A stretch of DNA of 64,000 nucleotides from Centrapalus pauciflorus (Eukaryota; Streptophyta; Magnoliopsida; Asterales; Asteraceae): contig JAANYP010004671.1 in the NCBI GenBank assembly GCA_020465985.1, positions 1-64,000 on the forward strand, given 5' to 3'. Numbering within the stretch: position 1 is the stretch's first letter; every line of letters starts with the position of its first letter. Position numbers and translations under genes: made by a program. The notes below the pieces were generated by a model. The model was not told where the DNA came from and ran no database searches. It was given only the letters and a program-made list of their open reading frames with translations. This document shows positions 56,201 to 64,000 of the stretch, one piece after another.

Positions 56201-56942
56201 TTCATTCCACAAGTTATTTAAAGTACTAGAGCCTAACATGCCCAATCTGGTTAACTATGCCAGCTTTCTGAGAAACAAAACACAGGAGGTTGAGAAGGTT
56301 AAAAGTGAATTCAGAATTGTTGATCTTGTGAAGATTGAAAAAGAAAGATTTGTTAAGGTTTTCTATCCGAAATTCACAGTCACGAGATCAGATGAAAATA
56401 CTTATGTATTCACTGAAGCTGACATGTTCAACATGCACTTAGTCGATATTGAAGATCTTTTTGACGAACTGTGCAGGAATAAAAGGAATGAATATTGTAG
56501 ATTTGCGCTGAAGACATTGTTTCATTTCATGCATACCAAATTGGTATTAATGTCAGTGCAAGATCTACAGATTGGAGTTGAGAGAGGCATGAGGAAGATA
56601 AACATGACTGCACCTCACAGAGATATTAAATTTGCTGGTGAGCTTAAAGAGTTTCAAGTTATAATGGTGAAGCATCCAGCTGTCATGTACAAAGATAGAA
56701 ATAAAAGATTGAGAGCTATGAGAAGTGTTGAATTGAACAAGTTTTCTGATGGAACGTTAATTAAGGTGTTGAATGGTCTGAAAGGCAAACTGGCGGCAGA
56801 TCGAAAGAGGAAGACAAAGAAAGGAGCTTTATCAGTTAACGATCGAAAACTCATGGTCGAGTTTATTTCTAAAATTGAATGGAGACTGTCTGATCGGAAA
56901 AGTATTAGAAGATTTGAACAGAAGCTTGGCTTGTCAACATGA
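53253..56942 (+). pseudogene. C2 3' ORF (env-like position), one UAG
   Basis: A single frame of 1,229 sense and stop codons, interrupted only by TAG at 54300-54302. Residues about 70-260 (HPLGYLL..., VYLQQFWHTVKFVP, CRSIHCL-like block) match the S1 3' ORF and, from memory, proteins annotated in Asteraceae. After the TAG come an acidic low-complexity region, an S/T/V-rich region, a coiled coil (about 55190-55350), a bipartite basic cluster KRK...KRRK (55378-55450) that looks like a nuclear localisation signal, another acidic region, and a conserved C-terminal domain (56290-56940; TYVFTEADMFNM, VQDLQIGVERGMRKIN, ELNKFSDGTL). No signal peptide or transmembrane span is seen, so a nuclear rather than envelope role is more plausible. 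The TAG is followed by CAA, which is the start of the readthrough context CAR-YYA, but the next codon GGG does not fit. Confidence 0.85.
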
Positions 56943-56960
56943 AGACTTTGCTACTTTCAT

Positions 56961-56973
56961 CAAAGGGGGAGAT
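56961..56973 (+). other. C2 polypurine tract
   Basis: CAAAGGGGGAGAT directly before the 3' LTR, 18 bases after the 3' ORF stop. Confidence 0.9.
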
Positions 56974-57276
56974 TGTTGGAATATGTTTTAGTTGATGAAA
57001 TATCAAAGTCTAGGGACTTAATATGTAATTTCCTTATAGTTTGTAAATGTGTATAAATAGTCATGTTGACTTTCAAAATAGGAAGTTTTTTCAGATCTGT
57101 CAGATATCATTTTGTACGCATTTGATTTAGAGAAAGCTGCTCTGTACAAGAATATTCCAGAAATCATTTTGTAATCATCAAGAGTATCAATCAAATCATT
57201 CGGTCAGTATTGATTACATTTATTGTTCTTATTAATTGCATATTGTTGATTGAATTCGTAGAAACTATATTTCACA
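56974..57276 (+). repeat. C2 3' LTR
   Basis: 303 bp; differs from the 5' LTR by about four small changes (near 57083-57095 and 57114). Confidence 0.95.
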
Positions 57277-57344
57277 TACTGTAAAAATATATAGTGATTT
57301 TTTATAAGGCCAGCTTAGACTGGTTATTGCAAATAGGGGGAGAT
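57277..57344 (+). other. S3 internal remnant with polypurine tract
   Basis: 68 bases (TACTGTAAAAATATATAGTG...AAATAGGGGGAGAT) identical in layout to the end of S1 (27694-27761) and of S2 on the minus strand. The S3 element is cut exactly where C2 ends. Confidence 0.85.
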
Positions 57345-58491
57345 TGTTAGCACAAAAAGGCCTCAGTCAAACCTGTGTCGACATCTGAGGGGGGATTGAT
57401 AATCAAACCTGTGTGATGCATTTGAAGGTTGAATTGAAGGGCCTGTTTATATGCCTTATTGAAGCCGGAAAAGAATTGGCCAATATTAGTCATAAAGCTG
57501 TCTACGTTGTTTTTGCATGTGTTGGCAACTAAGACAGTTTGTCCAAGTTGCTCTGTCTCTGCTTGAACGACAGCAAAGGCGGACATCAAAACTGCTAAAT
57601 ACCTAACTCTACAACGCTGCTCTACACTGGTGAGCAGCTTGGGCACTGTTAAAGTGTTATGTTCTTTTGGAACAGAACCTGTTCTTTGTGAACAGGCTAA
57701 ACACTTTATGAATTTTTTCCAAGTCATCAGATTTTTTTGTCACTACAAGATCAGTTTACAAAGTCCGAAGACAAAGTGGAAAACAGAACTCTCGCCTACC
57801 CAAGCTGTTCTGTAACAGAAGACAAAAGGTTATTGATGGTGACAGACCTTTTTCTTATCAAAATAGGCCTTACAAGCAAGAAAGAGCGCAAAAGTTGACA
57901 TTCCTAATTAGTTAAAGGCAATGCAACAGTAGACAAAGTAAAAAGACAAAAGTTTCTGCACATGTGAAGAGAAGTCTGCTTTTCAGAAAGTGGCGAAAAG
58001 GTATGTTGTCTTTTCAACAAGACTTCTCCTTTCATTCCGTCCAATGAGATGTTTCTCTTAGATCCTCTGAATGAGTATAAAAGGAAGCTTCTAAGACAGA
58101 AAGATATGTGAAGAAAATAAGTGCTGAAACAAAGAGTGAACGTGCAAGTGTGTTTTCATGCATGCAAGCCTTCTGTGTAAAATCAGTATCTGTGGTCTAA
58201 GCTGTTTTACATAAGTTGTTCCCTTAAGTCTTGTAAACACAGTGAGTGCTTCTTAGTGAGTGTATTCATTGTATACTAGTTTGAGTTTGTCTTAGACTAG
58301 TGAACATACTGTTGTATCTGTCATCTCAGCTTGAACTATTCCGCATTCAAGCTTGTTTGGAATTAACAAATTGTTGATAATACATACAATCATTGAGAAA
58401 ATAGTGTGTAGTATTTAAATAGCTGTATTCACCCCCCCCCCCCCCTCTACAGCTTAAAGCTATATACTTTGGGAACCTCTCGGGACCTACA
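57345..58491 (+). repeat. S3 3' LTR (SIRE-like)
   Basis: 1,147 bp, TGTTAGCAC...GGGACCTACA. Carries a poly-C run at about 58431-58447 and the conserved inverted-repeat set at 57616-57707. It lies in inverted orientation to S2 across C2. Confidence 0.9.
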
Positions 58492-59688
58492 TTTTTATTT
58501 TTAGCTTTCAAAAATAATTTTTTTTTGCATAAAACATCTCCTCCTATTGTCTATTATAAAGTATAATGTTACTTTAGATAGGTTGCAAACTTATGTGTTT
58601 AACTACCTTCTTCTCCCTTTATATAAAGAATGAACATGTAATTAAGTTGGCGTTTTGTTAATGAAATGGTTAGCAAATAAATTGATATTTAAATTTAACA
58701 TGTTTTAAACTTTTAATAACAAAAATTAAGAGTTAAATTTTATAATTAGATTCTACGTTTATATTAATTTGACATTCTTTCTTCCTCATAATGAATTATA
58801 TTCCAATCCATATATGAATTAGATTACATTGTACATCATTAACAAATATTAAAAACTATTTTAATACTCAAAATCAAACATATTAATAGCTTATATTTAA
58901 ATTTCTTTGAATTCATCCTATGAAACAAACATCACCTAAATGAAAAATATTTGCAGCCGCAGCTTTGCGTGGGTACACTACTAGTAAACATAAATACAAG
59001 AAGTTATAAGTTAGTATTTACTTACTTTGAGGTATTAGAAGCATGAAATCAAGTAGAAGTTGAAATTTTGAAAGGTTGCACCAAGAACACTTGAAATAAA
59101 CTTGAAGAACACTTGAAAGAACAAAAGTTGCAAACTTTTGGCTTTGTTTGACACCATGGCCGATTTTTTTGAGTGAAATGAGAGAGTTTTCTTTTGTTTT
59201 GGAGGTGTGAAAATGAATGGAAGTGAGCACTCTATTTATAGTGAAAATTTGGTCTTTCAAAGTGGAGGTTGAGTAAGGATTTGGATGAAATGAAATGGTA
59301 TGATGAACGAGGATTTGATGGTGATAGTGTAAGGTTGTTTCAATAGAAAAAAAGTAGTCAAACTCTATAAAAGGAATACCTATGGGCAGATTTTTGAAGA
59401 TATTATCATGTATTTTCATTTTTTTTGTATAAATGTATTAAGAATGTATTCTTGTATTTTCCTTTTTATGTAAATTCATAAATACTTTTGAATGCATTTG
59501 TTTAATAAATTATTTTAGTCTTGCATATTCATCGCACCGATGAAATTGTTTCTAATTGAGATGAATTTCCTTATGAAATTTGTTAATCACATTGATTAAT
59601 TGTTAATGACCAATGATTATGTTATAACTTGTTAATAACTAATGATTAAGTTATGATTACTAACCTGATTTTGTGACGGTTGTTAGAG
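58492..59688 (-). repeat. G5 3' LTR, left boundary unclear
   Basis: No ORF on either strand that I believe. On the minus strand a TATA-like CTATAAATAG (59232-59241) is followed by a leader-like A/C-rich stretch, as in an LTR promoter. The right edge is a polypurine tract, AACAGGGGGAGAC on the minus strand. The LTR seems to begin TCTAACAACC instead of TGTAACAACC. The left end cannot be placed; 58492-59000 is plain AT-rich DNA. Confidence 0.55.
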
Positions 59689-59699
59689 TCTCCCCCTGT

Positions 59700-62600
59700 T
59701 AAGGGAAATTCGTCCCGAAATTTTATCGTGAATCCTCAGGGGTCTTATTAGTTGAGAAGAGGTGAGGGTATTTCTGTTTCCTTTGATCTTCGCGTTCCCA
59801 GGTGACTTCTGGAAATCATCTAGAATTCCATCTGACTTTCACAATTGGAATGCGACTTTGCTTTAATCTTTTCACCTCACGGTCCATGATTTCTAGCGGC
59901 TCTTCGACAAAACGAAGTTTATCATCGATCTGGATTTCTTTAAAAGGAATAACAAGTGCTTCATCTGGCAAACACTTCTTGAGGTTTGACGCATGGAAGG
60001 TATTGTGCACGATGTTAAGTTCGGGCGGTAGGTCTAACCGATAGGCTACAGGACCAGTTCTCTTCAGGACTTTGAACGGCCCAATGTAACGAGGATTCAG
60101 CTTTCCTCGTTTCCAAAACGTACTACGCCCTTCCATGGTGAGACTTTCACCAATACTCTTTCTCCTACCTGAAACTCCAGAGACTTCCGCCTCACATCTG
60201 CATAGCTCTTCTGACGATCGCGAGCAGCTTTTAATCGATTCCGAATTTGCATTATATTTTTGGTGGTCTCAAGTATGATCTCTGGGCCCGTGACTTGACT
60301 ATCCCCAACTTCGGCCAAGCAGAGAGGTGATCGACACTTCCGTCCATATAGTGCCTCAAATGGAGCAGCCTTAAGACTCGTGTGATAGCTATTGTTGTAC
60401 GAGAACTCCACTAAAGGCAAATGGGCATCCCAGCTCTTTCTGAAATCAATTACACAGACTCTTAACATATCCTCTAGCGTTTGGATTGTTCTTTCACTCT
60501 GACCATCGATCTGAGGGTGATATGCGGTACTCATGTCTAAGTTTGTACCCAAAGCTTGCTGTAATGACTGCCAAAATATGGATGTGAATCTGCTATCTCT
60601 ATCTGAAATGATTGAGACAGGCACTCCATGCCTAGAGACGACTTCCTTGAGGTAAATTTGAGCCAGCTTATTCATCTTGTCGGTCTCTTTAATCAGTATA
60701 AAGTGTGCAGACTTTGTAAGGCGGTCAACTACTACCCAAATTGTATCATACCCACTTGATGTCCTTCGTAGTTTCGTTATGAAGTCCATGGTTATCCGTT
60801 CCCACTTCCATTGGGTAATCTCTGGTTGTTGCAATAACCCAGATGGTTTCTGATGTTCTGCCTTAACTTTGGAGCAAGTTAAGCACTTGCTAACATATGT
60901 GGCAATGTCAGCCTTCATGTTAGGCCACCAGTACAGCTCCTTGAGATCATGATACATCTTATCGGATCCTGAACAACGTATCTTGATTTGTGTCCTTCAT
61001 CCAAAACCAGCTTTCTTACTCCACCAAAGCTAGGTAACCAGACTCTATTAGATGAAATATTGATTCCCATTAGCCCTTAACTCAAACTGTTTATCCATTC
61101 CTCTCAGGATTTCATTCTTTATATTTTCTTCCTTAACACCTTCCACTTGCGCATCATGAATTAAGGAAGGAAGGTTTGGCTGTATGGTCATGACTAGGGC
61201 TCGTACTCTTAATGGCTTAGCTCGTTCTTTACGGCTTAGGGCGTCTGGAACTACATTATCTTTCCCCAGGTGATAGCGAATCTCACAGTCCTAATCACTT
61301 AATAGCTCCATCCAACGGCGCTACCTCATATTCAACTCCTTCTGGTTCAAGATGTGTTGAAGACTCCTATGATCCGTGAATACAGTACACTTCGTACCAT
61401 ACAGGTAATGTCTCCATATTTTTATGGCAAAAACTACTGCTCCTAACTCCAAGTCGTGTGTTGTGTAATTCAGCTCGTGAACCTTCAATTGTCGTGTAGC
61501 GTAGGCTATGACCTTATCCTTCTACATTAACACACAACCCAACCCGTTGTGTGAAGCATCGCAGTAAAGTACAAAGTTCTTGCTTCCTTCGGGTATGGAC
61601 AAAATAGGCACGCTGCACAACTTGTGCTTCAATAACTGGAATGCAGCCTCCTAGTCATCACCCCAATCATACTTAACGTCTTTTCGGGTCAATTCTGTTA
61701 GAGATCCGGTGATGTTTGAGAAATTTTTGATAAATCGCCTATAATATCCGACAAGACCTAGGAATTAGTGTATCTCCGTGGGGGTTCTAGGAGTTGCCCA
61801 ATTCTTGATGGCTTTGATTTTTGTAGGATCAACCTGAATTCCATTACTGTTGATCACATGACCGAGGAATTTTACTTCTCTTAGGCAAAACTCGCACTTT
61901 GAAAGTTTGGCATATAGTTGTTCTTTCTCCAACAACTCCAAAATTAGCTTCAAATGTTGCTCATGCTCCTCCTTGTTTCGTTCGTTGATTAAGATGTCAT
62001 CTATGAATACAATCACGAACTTGTCCAAGTACGGTTTACACACCCGATTTATAAGGTCCATGAATACGGCTGGCGCATTGGTTAGTCCAAATGGCATCAC
62101 TTGGAATTCATAATGACCATACCGGGTTCTGAAAGCTGTCTTGGAAATATCCTCCTCGCGAACTTTGACCTGATGATAACCAGACCTTAGATCAATCTTT
62201 GAATAGAAGCTTGACCATTAGAGTTGGTCAAACAAGTCATCGATCCTTGGGAGAGGGTATCAATTCTTTATTGTCAGCTTATTTAGTTCCCGATAGTCGA
62301 TAAACATACGAAATGTTTTGTCCTTCTTCTTAACAAACAAAACCAGAGCTCCCAGGGTGAGGAACTCGGTATGATAAATCCTTTATCCAAAAGCTCCTGC
62401 AGCTGATTAGATAGTTCTTGCATTTTCGATGGGGCTAAACGGTATGGTGCTCATGCCATTGGTGCCTCCCCTAGCACTAAGTCGATTTGGAATTCGACTG
62501 GTCTTGATGGCGGGAGTCCGGGCAGGTCTTCTGGAATGTCTTTAGGGTAATCGCGGACTACAGGAATATCGTCGAGCCGCTTCTCCTTCGGCTCCTTTTC

Positions 62601-63936
62601 CGTCATGTGGACTAGGATTGCTTGACAACACTTTCGCAGACACTTCAGGGTCTTTAGACAAGAAATGATGCTTGCTTTGGTGTTTCTCCATTCCCCTTGG
62701 ACAGTTAGGACCTTTTTCAGTGTCTTACCATCAGCAACCTCTATAACATACATGGCATTTAAGGGTGTAACAGTGGCATTTATCTACTTACTAAACTTAG
62801 TGGATATAAAGCTCCTATCAGCACCGGTATCAAAAAAAATTAAAAGCATAAGTGTTGTTGAGAAGAAACGTACTCGTGATCATATCGGGATTCTATCTTG
62901 CTTCCCCATTGCCCATGACAAAAGCTCTTCCTTGAGCTCCCCCAAGATTCTTCAACTTCAGGAAGTCCTTTTTGAAATTCCCAGCAACTCCACACTCAAA
63001 ACACCCTTTTTAGGATCCGTTGCAGGTGCCGGGATTGGAAGCTCTGTCATCCTTGGTTGGATGACCCTGTCTCTTATACTTGCCATAGGGATTCGTACAC
63101 TATCCGTTGTGATGATAATTGCACTTGCTGCAATAGGGTTTGTTGCCAGTGAAACTTTTCTTTGATTCAGACCCAGCTGCGTAGGCCTTGATGGTCTCTT
63201 GCTTCTTTTGTTGGTTCCCCGAGTTCATTCCTGAGCGGTCTTCCCATTTCCGCTTGTGGTCATTAGACTTTGCAACTATTGCCCCTGATGTACACTTGAT
63301 CCATCAACTTATGTTCCATATAAATGGCGTTCTGGAATCATCGTTGGGTTTGAAGAGGTCACATTTCCTTGGATCTGAGGAGAGAGTACCCAGATGTATC
63401 GCTCGACCCTTTTATATTCCGGAGTGACCATTCCGGGGCATAGCAAGCTCATCTCTTGGAAACTGTTTGTATACCTAGCAATATCCGTTCCTTTCACCGT
63501 CAAATTCCAAAACTCAAACTCCATCTTTTGGATCTCGCTTCTCGGGCAATATTCAACCGTCATCATCCTCTTCAAGTTAGTCCATGGGAGTAGATATTCA
63601 ACCGACAGACTGCACATATGAGTTCCACCACGTAAGGGCTCCATCTTGAAGAGTATGAGTGGCGAACTTCACCTTGTGTTCTTTAGCGCAGTTGCTGACT
63701 CGGAATACAGACTCCGGTTTCTTAAGCCATCGAGAAAGGCCAACGGCACCTTCCGTGCCATTGAAATACCTGGGTTGGCAGCCTGGTAAGCCTTTGATGC
63801 TGCAACCCCGTTGGTTATTTTCCGCTCCTACACCAACTCCACTGCTTCCGGATCCAATTTGGCGGTTGCTTTCAAGAGCTGCGATGGCATCGGCTACCCT
63901 TTGAGCTACTAGTCGCTCGATTTCCGCGGTGTTCAT
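59700..63936 (-). pseudogene. G5 gag-pol, decayed chromovirus
   Basis: Gag starts at 63936 (MNTAEIERLVAQRVADAI). Then come the gag domain (CSIKGLPGCQPRYFNG, ALTWWNSYV; frameshift near 63600; second part to 63309), degraded zinc knuckles (63150-62950), and protease (FDTGADRSFIS near 62830). Reverse transcriptase (62570-61700) has a frameshift near 62370 and FIDDILI at about 62010. RNase H (61570-61230; YCDASHNGLGCVLM) has several stops. Integrase is well preserved (60957-60100; HHCC part, MDFITK, SDRDSRF, GQSERT). The C-terminus with chromodomain (EVKRLKQSRIPIVKVRW, 59900-59770) is shifted by one frame. Its gag differs clearly from G1, G3 and G4, so it is another chromovirus family. The 5' LTR lies beyond the right edge. 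Confidence 0.92.
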
Positions 63937-64000
63937 CCTTCGTGGTGGCCTGATCTTGAATTTTAGAGAAATATAACACGGTGTAAAAACATAAGTCAAT

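Larger units (their letters stand above)
42907..57276 (+). mobile_element. C2: 14.4-kb Ty1/copia element with 3' ORF
   Basis: 5' LTR, primer-binding site, motif-array leader, gag, pol in copia order (protease, integrase, reverse transcriptase, RNase H), a 2.1-kb spacer with a second motif array, a 3' ORF, polypurine tract and 3' LTR. The LTRs differ by about four events in 305 bp, so the insertion is recent although coding parts are broken. No target-site duplication: the flanks are GAGAT and TACTG. A long gag and a 3' ORF suggest the SIRE/Maximus group, but its LTRs are unusually short for that group. Confidence 0.92.

Noticed and set aside
53253..56942. Retroviral envelope protein
   Set aside because: Position fits the historical env-like label, but no signal peptide, transmembrane span or furin-like site is seen, and a nuclear-type basic cluster is present.

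Overview
This window is plant nuclear DNA made almost entirely of nested LTR retrotransposons. The evidence is Ty3/gypsy polyproteins with chromodomains, Ty1/copia polyproteins, primer-binding sites matching the 3' end of plant initiator-methionine tRNA, long TGTAACATCC-type LTRs, and extra 3' ORFs downstream of copia pol. From memory, the C-terminal part of one 3' ORF and the tryptophan-rich part of its N-terminal half resemble proteins annotated in Asteraceae genomes, so an asterid, possibly Asteraceae, is my guess (inference). I see no convincing host gene, tRNA, rRNA or CRISPR.

Layout. G1 (1-7681, +) is a chromovirus with one uninterrupted gag-pol frame and nearly identical LTRs; its 5' LTR is cut by the window edge. 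After a microsatellite comes C1 (7863-10501, +), the 5' end of a copia element with a decayed gag, broken by G2 (10502-13282, -), a gypsy LTR with a scrap of internal sequence. S1 (about 13863-28875, +) is the 3' half of a SIRE-like copia: an RNase H scrap, a decayed 3' ORF and a 1.1-kb LTR. It is split by G3 (17229-26663, -), a decayed chromovirus with a 666-bp tandem triplication. 28876-32660 is AT-rich, with one unidentified ORF and a local repeat family. G4 (32661-39082, +) has a 2.7-kb LTR and a gag, interrupted by a 2-kb Athila/Tat-like fragment flanked by a 285-bp duplication. Then come an LTR-like piece (39083-40345, -), the 3' end of a second SIRE-like element (S2, 40346-42009, -) and an assembly gap (42010-42840). 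C2 (42907-57276, +) is a 14.4-kb copia element with 0.3-kb LTRs, a very long decayed gag, a pol with two nonsense codons and a 1,229-codon 3' ORF with one UAG. S3 (57277-58491, +) is a third SIRE-like 3' end, and G5 (about 59688-64000, -) is a decayed chromovirus.

The most interesting signal is non-coding. Several unrelated elements carry arrays of a short motif centred on TTCG, repeated about every 20 bases. In C2 two such arrays (about 30 and 28 units of CATTCGAGTT, all in one orientation) lie just upstream of gag and of the 3' ORF. Each ends at a good-looking 3' splice site. The second follows a TATA-like box and a GTGAGT donor, so the 3' ORF looks like a separate transcription unit with a motif-filled 5'-UTR intron. 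Acceptor-like sites also lie 3-21 bases before the gag start in four other elements (G1, C1, G3, G4). This suggests that leader splicing, which would remove the primer-binding site from translated RNA, may be common here. All intron and promoter calls are by-eye inference.
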